10,786 nucleotides of DNA from Bordetella parapertussis (GTDB lineage: Bacteria > Cyanobacteriota > Cyanobacteriia > PCC-6307 > Cyanobiaceae). Positions 1-6,973 of the stretch are shown one piece after another. A program made the translations under genes and the position numbers. Location: assembly GCA_943324725.2 (NCBI GenBank), contig CALPMR020000076.1, forward strand, positions 1 to 10,786, given 5' to 3'. The notes under the pieces were generated by a model. The model saw only the letters and a list, made by a program, of their open reading frames with translations. It ran no database searches and was not told the origin of the DNA. How positions within the stretch are numbered: position 1 is the first letter of the stretch; each line of letters opens with the position of its first letter.

Positions 1-240
1 GCGATCGAGGCGGGGGTGTGCTGCGGCAGCGCCGGCATCTACAACCTGGTGCAGCCGCAGGAAGCCGCCGAGCTGGGGCGTCTCAAGGCCACGGATCTGA
101 GCGAAACCGGCGCCGACATCGCCGTCAGCGCCAACATCGGCTGCAGCCTGCAGATTCGCCAGCACATGGAGGCCCTGCCGCGGCCGATCCCGGTGCTCCA
201 TCCGGTGCAGTTGCTGGCCCGCAGCCTGGGTGGCGGCTGA
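1..240 (+). CDS. glcF: Glycolate dehydrogenase iron-sulfur subunit GlcF, C-terminal part (partial)
   Basis: The reading frame is open from base 1 and ends with TGA at 238-240, so only the last 79 residues are present; the start lies outside the window. What is visible is the second cysteine-rich (CCG) domain: a CCGSAG motif at the beginning, then PQEAAELGRLK and, about 40 residues further on, ANIGCSLQI, the arrangement seen at the C-terminus of E. coli GlcF and other heterodisulfide-reductase-like CCG proteins. GlcF is the electron-transferring subunit that works with the flavin subunits GlcD and GlcE to oxidise glycolate to glyoxylate, at the membrane in characterised systems. glcE lies 1.6 kb downstream on the same strand, separated by an oppositely oriented kinase gene. 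The family is clear; the truncation is caused by the window edge, not by mutation. Confidence 0.9.
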   Translation, partial: AIEAGVCCGSAGIYNLVQPQEAAELGRLKATDLSETGADIAVSANIGCSLQIRQHMEALPRPIPVLHPVQLLARSLGGG

Positions 241-299
241 GCCGGCCGCCTGATCCCCGACCCGCTCCAGCCGGTAGAGGCCTGGAGACCTGAACCTGT

Positions 300-337
300 C
301 GCCGCTTGCCGTGATGCAACCCGCTGGGCAAGCGGCG
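300..337. terminator. Inverted repeat between convergent glcF and kinase genes
   Basis: A perfect 11-bp inverted repeat, CGCCGCTTGCC at 300-310 and GGCAAGCGGCG at 327-337, with a 16-nt loop. It begins 59 bp after the glcF stop and ends one base before the kinase stop codon (339-341). The placement between convergent genes fits a bidirectional transcription-end structure, but neither strand has a U-tract after the stem. Confidence 0.55.
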
Positions 338-338
338 T

Positions 339-1859
339 TCAGCCCTCCATCCGGCGCCAGGCCTGCAGCAACGTGTCGTCGTCGCCGAGATTGCCGGGGA
401 ACGTGAGCACCGGCAGGGCCGCCGGCGCCGCCGCCTCGCCCGGCCGCTCAGAGGGAAGATCCGCCAGCACCAGCGACAAGCCCGGCAGCAGCTGGCCCTG
501 AAGCCGCACCGCAGCCAGATCCAGCCCATCGGCCAGCAGGGTGTGGGTGGTGATGCCCCCCTTGCTGATCACATAACCCAGCTGGGGCGCCAGGGCGGCC
601 ACCAGGCGGGCCATGCTGCCCGCCAGCACCAACCCCAGCCGCCGGCGCTCGGCCCCATCCCGGCAGCGCAGCTCACCGCGGCTGGTGTACAGCACGGGTG
701 TGCGTCCCGCCGCCAGCTGCTGGCGCAGCTGCTGCAGCCAGGCGCTTTCCAGCGAGGCCAGCAGGGGCTCGGGCAAGGGGCCCTCCAGCAGGCGCTGCAC
801 CTTGGCCACCGCCACTTCAACGCCGCCGCAGTGCTCCTCGGCCAGCAACCGGGCCAACTGGCGATCCGCCAGGGGCACATGGGAGCCCACCAACACCAAC
901 CCGGGCCAGGATCCCTCGGCGCCGCGCCGCCGCAGACCGGCCAGGGCCTGGGCATCGCGGGGTTGGGGCGGCAGCTGGGCCAGGGCGGCGATCAGGCCGG
1001 CGGCACTCTGGAACAGGAAACGGCGCGCTGGAACGGATGGGGTGACCGGGTCGGCGGGGGTTTCGCTGATGGTGGCCGTGTCGTGGTCGGTGGCGGCTTC
1101 GGGAGCAAGCCCGGCGGCCGCCGCTGTTGGCGAGGGGACCTGGCCAAGCTGCAAGGCGCGCACGGCCGCGGCCAGCGCGCTGAGATGGCGCGCTTCGGTG
1201 GCATCCACCGCCACCACGACATTGCCCGCCAGGCCCGCCAGACGCTGCCGCAGAGCGGCCGCGGGACCCTCCAGCTCCGCCAGGGAAAGCCGCTGCACCG
1301 CCGTGGCCGCGATCCGGCCGCCGCTCTTCTCCGCCACCCAGTCGGGCAGATAGCTGCTGCGAAAGCCGAACAGACCGTCGCGGGCGAACGCGGTTTCGTG
1401 CACCGGCTGGCCCTGCAGGCGATGCACCCCCGCCAGGGTGGTGCGCCCCCCTTCGAGAAAGGCCGGCACCAGGAATGTGGCCTCGAAGGGCCCCAACGCC
1501 TGATCGATCACCTCCACCTCGAGGGGGAAATGGCCCCGCAGGGTGGAATCGCCGCGGCTCACCAGCAGCCAGCGATCGATCACCCCTTCAGCCTGCGCCG
1601 CCGCCAGGGCCGCCGCCAGGGCCCGGCAGATCTCCCGCACCCTCTGGCGGGCCTGATCGGGCGCCAGGGCCCGGGTGTTGGCCAGCAGGAACAGCAGCGG
1701 CGAAGGCTGCCGCAACCCCTGCGCCAGGCTGGCAGCATCCCAGCGCAGCAGCAGCGGGCAGCCATGCACGGTCTGGGAGCCGGTGGGGTCGTCGTCGATG
1801 ACGACGATCTTGAGGGCCGGTTCAGGGGCGGCCGGGCCCGCAGGCTCCACCTGTTGCAT
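339..1859 (-). CDS. Four-carbon acid sugar kinase family protein (DUF1537/OtnK-like)
   Basis: This 506-residue protein has both halves of the four-carbon acid sugar kinase family (SBD_N and NBD_C). The N-terminal substrate domain shows VIDDDPTGSQTVHG (about residues 20-33), ANTRAL (60-65) and SRGDSTLRGH (101-110). The C-terminal nucleotide domain shows LVGSH (323-327), YTSRG (391-395), the signature SKGGITTHTLL (432-442) and FPGNLGDDDTL (487-497). Characterised members phosphorylate C4 sugar acids or 3-oxo acids such as threonate and erythronate derivatives; the substrate here is unknown. A 37-residue Ala/Pro/Thr-rich stretch (about 242-278) separates the domains and looks like an insertion. 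The ATG at 1857-1859 was chosen because the conserved N-terminus begins about 16 residues later; I see no clear ribosome site. The gene runs opposite to its glc neighbours, 17 bp from the glcE start. No PdxA2, aldolase or OtnI partner is present in the window. Confidence 0.88.
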   Translation of the reverse strand: MQQVEPAGPAAPEPALKIVVIDDDPTGSQTVHGCPLLLRWDAASLAQGLRQPSPLLFLLANTRALAPDQARQRVREICRALAAALAAAQAEGVIDRWLLVSRGDSTLRGHFPLEVEVIDQALGPFEATFLVPAFLEGGRTTLAGVHRLQGQPVHETAFARDGLFGFRSSYLPDWVAEKSGGRIAATAVQRLSLAELEGPAAALRQRLAGLAGNVVVAVDATEARHLSALAAAVRALQLGQVPSPTAAAAGLAPEAATDHDTATISETPADPVTPSVPARRFLFQSAAGLIAALAQLPPQPRDAQALAGLRRRGAEGSWPGLVLVGSHVPLADRQLARLLAEEHCGGVEVAVAKVQRLLEGPLPEPLLASLESAWLQQLRQQLAAGRTPVLYTSRGELRCRDGAERRRLGLVLAGSMARLVAALAPQLGYVISKGGITTHTLLADGLDLAAVRLQGQLLPGLSLVLADLPSERPGEAAAPAALPVLTFPGNLGDDDTLLQAWRRMEG

Positions 1860-1876
1860 GGCACCATCGTGCCGTG

Positions 1877-3067
1877 ATGAGTCCCGATGCCAACGAGCTG
1901 CAGGAGCTGGTGCTGGAACTGCACCGGCAGGGGACGGCCTGGGTGCCCTGCGGCCTCGGCAGCCGACTCGACTGGGGCGCCCCGCTGCGGGACTGCACCC
2001 CGGTGAGCTGCGCCCGCCTGCGGGGCATCGTCGAACACAACCCGGGGGATTTCACGATCAGCGTGCGGGCCGGCACGCCCCTGCTGGAGGTGCAGGAGGC
2101 CCTGGCAGCCCATCGCCAATGGCTGGCCGTGGACCAACCCTGGGGCAGCCAACGACGCGGCGCCGGCAGTCTGGGCGGCCTGGTGGCCCGGGGTCTGGCG
2201 GGCGGCTATCGCCAGCGCTACCTGGGCATCCGCGACCAGTTGATCGGCCTTTCGCTGCTGCGCGCCGATGGCACCGCCGCCAAGGCCGGCGGCCGGGTGG
2301 TGAAGAACGTGGCCGGCTACGACCTGATGCGCCTGTTCTGCGGCAGCTGGGGCTCCCTCGGCCTGATCACCGAGCTCAACCTGCGCACCCTGCCGCTACC
2401 GCCGATCCGCCGCGGCCTGCTGGTGCAGGGATCATGGGCCGAGCTGGGCTCGCTCAGCCAGTGGCTGCTGGGCTCAAGCCTCAGCCCCGAGCGCATCGAC
2501 TGGTGGAGTGCCCCTCTGGCCGTCGCTGCCGGGCTGGAAGCGGCACCCCTGCTGCTGATCGCCCTGGCCAGCATCACCGCCGCAAGCCTGGACCAGCAGC
2601 AGGCGGCCATTGCCGCCCAGACCCCCCTGACGCTGCGCCGGCTGGAGGCGGAAGCCCTCGACCAGCTGCTGGCCCACGCCCGCGGCGAGGACAGCTGCGC
2701 TGGCGAGACCGGGCCCGAACCCGCCTGGTTGCTGCGCCTGGGATTCAGCCCCGATCAGGTGCCCCAGGCGCTGGCCAGCCCCGAGCTGCAGGGGCTGGCG
2801 ATCGAACTGGCGGCCGGCAGCGGCCTGGGCCTGGCCTGGAGCCTGGCGGCCGGCTCGGGCGAGATCGAACCGGAGCGCGTCTGCCAACTCCGCCAACTCT
2901 GCCAGCGCCTGGGAGGCTGGCTGGTGGTGCTGCGCCAACCCCAGGACAGCGCTGTGCCCGCCTGGGAGGATGCGCCGGCGCGGCTGATGATCGAGCGGGT
3001 GAAGCGCCAGTTCGATCCGAAGCTGCAATTGGCACCGGGCCGCCTGCCGGGCGTGGCGAAGGTCTGA
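1877..3067 (+). CDS. glcE: Glycolate dehydrogenase FAD-binding subunit GlcE
   Basis: A 396-residue protein of the FAD-binding PCMH oxidoreductase family. The flavin-binding half carries VPCGLGSRLDWG (23-34), GSLGGLVA (97-104) and GGRVVKNVAGYDLMRLF (138-154), the last being a hallmark of GlcE, followed by GSWGSLGLITELNL (156-169). The C-terminus has RVKRQFDPKLQLAPGRL, the usual end of FAD-linked oxidases. GlcE is the smaller flavin subunit of glycolate dehydrogenase (E. coli GlcE is about 350 residues) and works with GlcD and GlcF; the partial glcF is upstream, while glcD is not in this window. An in-frame GTG at 1874 lies directly before the ATG at 1877; I prefer the ATG. There is no obvious Shine-Dalgarno sequence. 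The upstream gap to the divergent kinase gene is 17 bp, so any promoter of its own must lie inside the kinase coding sequence. Confidence 0.88.
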   Translation: MSPDANELQELVLELHRQGTAWVPCGLGSRLDWGAPLRDCTPVSCARLRGIVEHNPGDFTISVRAGTPLLEVQEALAAHRQWLAVDQPWGSQRRGAGSLGGLVARGLAGGYRQRYLGIRDQLIGLSLLRADGTAAKAGGRVVKNVAGYDLMRLFCGSWGSLGLITELNLRTLPLPPIRRGLLVQGSWAELGSLSQWLLGSSLSPERIDWWSAPLAVAAGLEAAPLLLIALASITAASLDQQQAAIAAQTPLTLRRLEAEALDQLLAHARGEDSCAGETGPEPAWLLRLGFSPDQVPQALASPELQGLAIELAAGSGLGLAWSLAAGSGEIEPERVCQLRQLCQRLGGWLVVLRQPQDSAVPAWEDAPARLMIERVKRQFDPKLQLAPGRLPGVAKV

Positions 3068-3091
3068 ACTGATCCAGCTCGCCGGACCAGT
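3068..3091. terminator. Small imperfect hairpin at glcE/mutarotase junction
   Basis: ACTGATCC at 3068-3075 pairs with GGACCAGT at 3084-3091 (8 positions, one mismatch, 8-nt loop). It starts at the base after the glcE stop and ends 5 bp before the convergent mutarotase stop. There is no U-tract. The position is suggestive, but the stem is weak. Confidence 0.35.
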
Positions 3092-3096
3092 CAGCC

Positions 3097-3975
3097 TCAA
3101 GCAAGCGTGGCGACGCGATAGCGGCAGCTCAGCTCCTGGCTCTGGCCGGCAGCCAGCTCGAGGCGCCGATCACCGGTGGCCAGGGCACCGCGGGGGCCGG
3201 TCCAGGGCTCCAGGCAGACCATCGGCCGGGGCGGATCACTCCAGATCACGGTCAGATCCCAGGGAGCCCGGCTCTCCAGGGTGACCGCAATGCCGGCCAG
3301 CGGATCCAGCAGCCGGACAGGACCGGCCGGAGCGGCGAGCAGATCCACCCCCTGGCCGAGACGCGTCAGCTGCTCGGCCGTGGTGGCCGCCGCCATGGTG
3401 TGGTGATCCAGGCAGTGATCCGGCAGGCCTTGAAGCTGCACCGCCGCCGGATCCACCACGGCCAGATAGGGATGCAGACCAAAGCTGAAGGGCAGGGGCC
3501 CCGCTGACTCCTGGCCCTCTGGGGCGGCGCGGTGGCTGAGGCGCACCCTGATCGCCAGAGCACTCGCCTCGAGCCGCAACTCCAGCTCCAGCCGGAAGGA
3601 GAACGGGAATTGGATTCGGCTCTCGGGGCTGTCCTCCAGCACCAGAACAATGCCGTCACCGGCCGCCAGCTCCTGCAGCTGCCAGGGCAGATCCCGGGCA
3701 AAGCCGTGCTGGGGGAGAGAGAACGAGCCCGATGGCAGGGTCAGCAGGTCGCCGGGGAGATTGCCGCAGATCGGGAACAGCACCGGCATGCCGCCCCGCA
3801 CCGAAAGGGCCGGATCGGCGAAGCGCTCGGCATCGAAATAGAGCATCTCGCGGCCGCCACAGCGCCAGCCCGTGACCAGGCCACCGCGCTCCGGCACGAT
3901 CCGCAGGCTGTCGCCACTCAGGGGGTCAAGGAACAGCCAGTGGGGGTAGGGCTCAAGGCAGCGCTGCAGCGGCAT
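3097..3975 (-). CDS. Aldose 1-epimerase (galactose mutarotase-like) family protein
   Basis: From the ATG at 3973-3975 this is a 292-residue protein, a normal length for the aldose epimerase family, which interconverts the alpha and beta anomers of sugars or sugar phosphates. Family motifs are GGMPVLFPICGNLPG (61-75), QHGFARDLPW (89-98, His90), FSFGLHPYL (163-171, His168) and CLEPWTGPRGAL (254-265, Glu256); the two histidines and the glutamate match the expected catalytic set. The frame is open to 4107, but the additional 44 residues are Arg/Pro-rich, overlap the upstream gene's end and are encoded by the intergenic hairpin, so I take them as non-coding. The gene follows the alpha/beta hydrolase on the same strand after an 82-nt gap, and the two are probably co-transcribed. 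The exact sugar cannot be read from sequence; relatives include hexose-6-phosphate mutarotases. Confidence 0.82.
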   Translation of the reverse strand: MPLQRCLEPYPHWLFLDPLSGDSLRIVPERGGLVTGWRCGGREMLYFDAERFADPALSVRGGMPVLFPICGNLPGDLLTLPSGSFSLPQHGFARDLPWQLQELAAGDGIVLVLEDSPESRIQFPFSFRLELELRLEASALAIRVRLSHRAAPEGQESAGPLPFSFGLHPYLAVVDPAAVQLQGLPDHCLDHHTMAAATTAEQLTRLGQGVDLLAAPAGPVRLLDPLAGIAVTLESRAPWDLTVIWSDPPRPMVCLEPWTGPRGALATGDRRLELAAGQSQELSCRYRVATLA

Positions 3976-4004
3976 GGGGAGGGGGCAGGGAGGGAAGCAG
4001 GAAC

Positions 4005-4033
4005 CTCGCCGGGGGCGGCGCCCCACTGGCGAG
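4005..4033 (-). promoter_or_regulatory. Compound hairpin between hydrolase and mutarotase genes
   Basis: An outer stem CTCGCC/GGCGAG (4005-4010 and 4028-4033) encloses an inner stem GGGGC/GCCCC (4012-4016 and 4020-4024) with a GGC loop, giving 11 GC-rich pairs with a 1x3 internal loop. On the minus-strand transcript it lies 24 nt past the hydrolase stop and 29 nt before the mutarotase ATG. It could be a partial terminator, an mRNA-processing or stability element, or simply a spacer. No U-tract follows. Confidence 0.45.
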
Positions 4034-4057
4034 CCCTGGCGCAGAGCCGCTGAACGC

Positions 4058-5059
4058 TCAGACCGTAGCCAGGGGTTGGGGCCGATCTGCCGCCAGCTCC
4101 TGCCCATGCTCCAGGGGCAGCTGGGCCAGCCAGTCGAGCAGCGCCCGGTTCACCTGCTCCGGCACCTCATCGTGGGGGCAGTGGCCCGCCTCCAGCACCA
4201 CCTCGGTGGTGGCTGCTGGGGCATGGCGCTGGAACGCCGCCCGCCGGCCGACCGCGTTGATCCAGGGATCGCGGATGCCCCAGAGCAGCAGCAGGGGAGA
4301 GCCCAGATCGGCGAACAGCTGATCGAGGGGCTGGCCGCTGGGGATGTCAAACACCGTGCGGAAGACGCCGAAGGCACCGGGATCGAGGGAGGGGCGGCGG
4401 ATCGCCTCCACCAGGGCTTCATCGACATTGGTGCGGTCGATGTACACCTGATTGAGCGTTTTGCGGATCGTGGCAGGGCGGCGCAGGTTCTCGAACAGCA
4501 ACCGCTGCAACACCGGGCTTTTCAGCAGGGCAGAACCGATCGTGCGACGGGCGATGGCGCCCCAGCCGCCGGGCGGGGCCTGCTCAGCTGCAAACGGCCC
4601 TGCCGCATTGAGCAGCACCACGCCGGCCGCCTGCTCGCCCAGGGCAGCCCCCGCCGCCAAAGCGGCATAGCCACCGAGAGAATTGCCCACCAGCACCGTG
4701 GGACGGCCGATGCGCTCGTTCACGTAGGCCATCAGCTGGTCCCGCCAGAGGGCACCGCCGTAGGGCAGGCCCGCCGGCTTGGCGCTGCGGCCGAAGCCGA
4801 GCAGATCGAGGGCATGCACCTCATGCTCCTGGGCCAGCACCGGCAGGTTGTGGCGCCAGTGATCGGTGGAGGCGCCGAAGCCATGCACCAGCAGAATCGC
4901 CGGCCCCACCGGCACCTGGGGCGTGCGGCTGAGACTGTGCACCGCATGGCCCTGAAAACGCCAGGGCGCCTCCGGCAGGGAAGGGACGGTGGACCGCGAC
5001 ACACGCAGGGGGCAAGGGTCAACGATGCTAGGAAGCCCACCGCGATGGCGAGCGATCAC
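4058..5059 (-). CDS. Alpha/beta-fold hydrolase
   Basis: A 333-residue alpha/beta hydrolase with a complete catalytic set: oxyanion loop LLVHGFGAST (56-65), DLLGFGRSAKP (85-95), nucleophile elbow VGNSLGGYAAL (124-134, Ser127), acid LLLWGIRDPW (257-266, Asp264) and histidine EAGHCPHDEVPE (290-301, His293). The GNSLGG elbow and GHCPHDE ending resemble hydrolases of cyanobacteria and chloroplasts, including pheophytinase-like proteins, but the substrate cannot be assigned. Residues 160-240 form the cap domain. The conserved fold begins near Trp33, so the start is uncertain: the GTG at 5057-5059 is used here, and an in-frame GTG at 5000-5002 would give 314 residues and a wider gap to the divergent small gene. 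No signal peptide is seen, so it is probably cytoplasmic. It is likely first in a two-gene unit with the downstream mutarotase. Confidence 0.85.
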   Translation of the reverse strand: MIARHRGGLPSIVDPCPLRVSRSTVPSLPEAPWRFQGHAVHSLSRTPQVPVGPAILLVHGFGASTDHWRHNLPVLAQEHEVHALDLLGFGRSAKPAGLPYGGALWRDQLMAYVNERIGRPTVLVGNSLGGYAALAAGAALGEQAAGVVLLNAAGPFAAEQAPPGGWGAIARRTIGSALLKSPVLQRLLFENLRRPATIRKTLNQVYIDRTNVDEALVEAIRRPSLDPGAFGVFRTVFDIPSGQPLDQLFADLGSPLLLLWGIRDPWINAVGRRAAFQRHAPAATTEVVLEAGHCPHDEVPEQVNRALLDWLAQLPLEHGQELAADRPQPLATV

Positions 5060-5081
5060 CGCGGGCCCCGCCCCTGCTGCG

Positions 5082-5396
5082 ATGCCAACGGACCTGACCT
5101 ATCCCCTCTGGAGCTCGCTGCTGCCGGGCATCGCCCTCTGGGCCCTGGCCCTCTATCTGCCCCTGAGCGGGCCGATCAGCCGCTTCGAGGAGAGCCTGGC
5201 CCAGGGGCCCCTGTCGGCCGGCAGCCAGCAGCTGCTGCTGGTGCTCGCCAGCCTGGCCCTCGCCCTGGCGGTGGGGGTGGTGATCGAAATCGTGCTGTGC
5301 TGGGCCCTGGGGCCCGGTTGGTCCTCGAGCCTGGGCCTGATGGCCGTGCTCGCGGGCCTGTTCTGGACCGTGGCCAGCCGCCAGGACAAGACCTGA
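5082..5396 (+). CDS. Small hypothetical membrane protein
   Basis: A 104-residue protein with three hydrophobic segments: about residues 9-28 (following MPTDLTYP), 50-75 (rich in Leu/Ala/Val) and 81-99, with a short polar loop (SRFEESLAQGP) between the first two and a basic/polar tail ending SRQDKT. I do not recognise a family and assign no function; it is probably an inner or thylakoid membrane protein. The start is uncertain. The ATG at 5082 begins just before the first hydrophobic segment but has no ribosome site. An in-frame ATG at 5025 has AAGGG six bases upstream and would add 19 residues, overlapping the divergent hydrolase if that gene starts at 5059. The gene is convergent with the antiporter downstream. 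Confidence 0.65.
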   Translation: MPTDLTYPLWSSLLPGIALWALALYLPLSGPISRFEESLAQGPLSAGSQQLLLVLASLALALAVGVVIEIVLCWALGPGWSSSLGLMAVLAGLFWTVASRQDKT

Positions 5397-5428
5397 AGAC
5401 GAGCGGGTGGGAGCGCAGCAGCTGAACG

Positions 5429-5443
5429 GGCTCCGCCGGAGCC
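5429..5443. terminator. Short GC hairpin between convergent genes
   Basis: GGCTCC (5429-5434) and GGAGCC (5438-5443) form a perfect 6-bp stem with a GCC loop. It lies 32 bp after the small membrane gene's stop and 42 bp from the antiporter's stop. There is no U-tract on either side. It is a candidate bidirectional transcription-end hairpin, based on position and symmetry only. Confidence 0.4.
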
Positions 5444-5485
5444 GGTGCTGGCGCGACAGAACCGCCCGCAGCGGCCGATGCGCCC

Positions 5486-6823
5486 TCAGAGCGACTGTTC
5501 GGCAACGGCGTCCTGGCCGGAGAGCACCAATCTGAGCAGCACCGGAGCCAGAAAGGTGGTGCCGATCACCATCAGCAGAATCGCGGCCTCCAGGGCCGGC
5601 GTCAGCAGATTGGCCTGGGTGCCCAGGCCGAGAAAGATCAGACCCACCTCGCCGCGGGGCATCATCCCCAACCCCACCACGAGGCGATTGGTGGGTTCGC
5701 TGCTGGTGTAAGTCCAGCCGGCGGCCACCTTGCCGGCGATCGCCACCGCCAGCAGGAACAGGGCCACCACCAATCCCTCCTGGTTGGCCGGGTCCAGCGG
5801 GTTGAGCACCGACAGATCCATGCCGGTGCCGATCAGCACGAAGAAGACCGTGGCGAACAGGGCCACCAGCGGTTTGACCGTTTCCTGAATCGCCTCGGTG
5901 TGCCTGGAGCGGCTGAGGATCAGGCCGGCGGCGAAGGCCCCCAGGGCCGCCTCCAGACCGATCGCCTGGGCCAGGAAGCAGCAGAGGGTGAGCACCACGA
6001 AACCGGCCACCACCACCTCACCGGGGGCCTTGAGCCGATCGAGCACCCAGTCGAACACCGGCGCGGCGGTGCGGCTGAGGATCAGGGCCGCGGCCACGAA
6101 CACAATGGCGGCCAGCACCAGCTTGACGATCGGGCCCACGGTCAGCGCCTCACCCCCGGCCAGGGCCACCACCACCGCCAGGATGACGATGCCGAGGATG
6201 TCGTCGAGCACGGCGGCACCGATCACGATCTGGCCCTCACGGCGGCGCAACCAGCCCAGTTCGCCGAAGACGCTGGCGGTGATGCCGATGCTGGTGGCGG
6301 TCATGGCGGCCCCGGCGAAGATCGCCAGGATCAGGGGCACGTGAAACAGCAGCACCAGCCCGGCCGTGCCGAGAGCGAAGGGCAGCAGCACCCCGGTCAC
6401 CGCCACCGTGGTGGCCTGCAGACCCACGGCCATCAGCTCATCGAGCTCACTCTCGAGGCCGGTCAGAAACAGCAGGGCATACAGGCCCAGCACCGAAATC
6501 TGCTGCAGACCCGGGAAACTCTCGTTGTAGAGCTGCTGGACCATATCGGGGGTGACATCGGCCAGGGAGGCCACCAGATCCAGCAGCCAGTGGTTGATCT
6601 GGGCTCCGCTTTCGGGGGGCAGCAGGAAGTGGAGGCCGGAGACACCGATCAACACGCCGGCCAGCAATTCGCCCAGGATCGTGGGCAGGGACAGCCGCAC
6701 CATCAGCTCCGCCATCATCCGGGCGGCGATGAACAGAACCAGAAACCGCCCCACCTGGATGAGCGTTTCAGCCACCTCGATCTGATGGTTGCCGATCGCC
6801 AGCAGCAGGGTGGGCATTGTCAT
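5486..6823 (-). CDS. Cation:proton antiporter, CPA2 family (Na+/H+ or K+/H+ exchanger)
   Basis: A 445-residue integral membrane protein of the monovalent cation:proton antiporter-2 family, composed almost entirely of hydrophobic helices. Landmarks are LPTILGELLAGVLIGVSGL (46-64), LYALLFLTGLESELDEL (114-130), TATSIGITASVFGELG (175-190), the ion-binding AAVLDDILGI (203-212, Asp207/Asp208), LGAFAAGLILSRSRH (294-308) and MMPRGEVGLIFLGLG (387-401). It lacks the C-terminal TrkA-N/RCK domain of KefB/KefC proteins, like the NapA/NhaS-type exchangers that cyanobacteria use for Na+ tolerance and thylakoid or cytoplasmic pH control; I cannot tell which ion it carries. A polar loop of about 45 residues (65-109) follows the second helix. 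The ATG at 6821-6823 is chosen because AAGG lies nine bases upstream; an ATG two codons later is also possible. The frame extends to 6889 without family support. Confidence 0.88.
   Translation of the reverse strand: MTMPTLLLAIGNHQIEVAETLIQVGRFLVLFIAARMMAELMVRLSLPTILGELLAGVLIGVSGLHFLLPPESGAQINHWLLDLVASLADVTPDMVQQLYNESFPGLQQISVLGLYALLFLTGLESELDELMAVGLQATTVAVTGVLLPFALGTAGLVLLFHVPLILAIFAGAAMTATSIGITASVFGELGWLRRREGQIVIGAAVLDDILGIVILAVVVALAGGEALTVGPIVKLVLAAIVFVAAALILSRTAAPVFDWVLDRLKAPGEVVVAGFVVLTLCCFLAQAIGLEAALGAFAAGLILSRSRHTEAIQETVKPLVALFATVFFVLIGTGMDLSVLNPLDPANQEGLVVALFLLAVAIAGKVAAGWTYTSSEPTNRLVVGLGMMPRGEVGLIFLGLGTQANLLTPALEAAILLMVIGTTFLAPVLLRLVLSGQDAVAEQSL
5736..5743. repeat. HIP1 octamer
   Basis: An exact GCGATCGC within the ten-base palindrome GGCGATCGCC at 5735-5744, inside the antiporter gene. 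HIP1 is a palindrome over-represented in many cyanobacterial genomes. Confidence 0.7.
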
Positions 6824-6973
6824 GAATACGGGCCTTGTCGGCCGAGGGAAAGCGACCCTAAGCGGCAGGCCCAGGGTGTTCGGTTGCACATCCCGCCATC
6901 GCTGCGGAGTTCCCTAACCGCATCCGTGGCTACCGTCTGTGTGAGTGCTTCGTGTCTGGAGCCCACCCACGAA
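6824..6973. promoter_or_regulatory. Divergent intergenic region, antiporter and glgP
   Basis: A 150-bp gap between the divergent antiporter (-) and glgP (+) starts, so it should hold both promoters unless they lie within genes. Weak -10-like TAnnnT hexamers are visible: TACCGT at 6931-6936 for glgP, and TAGGGT on the minus strand (ACCCTA at 6854-6859) for the antiporter. Neither has a convincing -35 partner. The region is assigned by gene layout; the individual promoter elements are speculative. Confidence 0.45.

Noticed and set aside
543..1877. Long plus-strand open frame (444 codons) antisense to the kinase gene
   Set aside because: Its translation is Gln/Gly/His/Arg-rich with no domain, while the opposite strand encodes clear kinase motifs. 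GC-rich codon use routinely leaves antisense frames open.
3976..4107. 44-residue N-terminal extension of the mutarotase
   Set aside because: It is Arg/Pro-rich, overlaps the hydrolase 3' end and is encoded by the intergenic hairpin; the ATG at 3975 gives the normal family length.
3974..5425. Plus-strand open frame of 483 codons over the hydrolase
   Set aside because: It is a shadow of the alpha/beta hydrolase, whose catalytic triad is intact on the minus strand; the shadow has no recognisable domain.
5900..6973. In-frame extension of glgP upstream by about 358 codons
   Set aside because: The extension is antisense to the antiporter, has Gln/His/Gly-rich low-complexity composition and would add a non-family N-terminus to a complete 839-residue phosphorylase.
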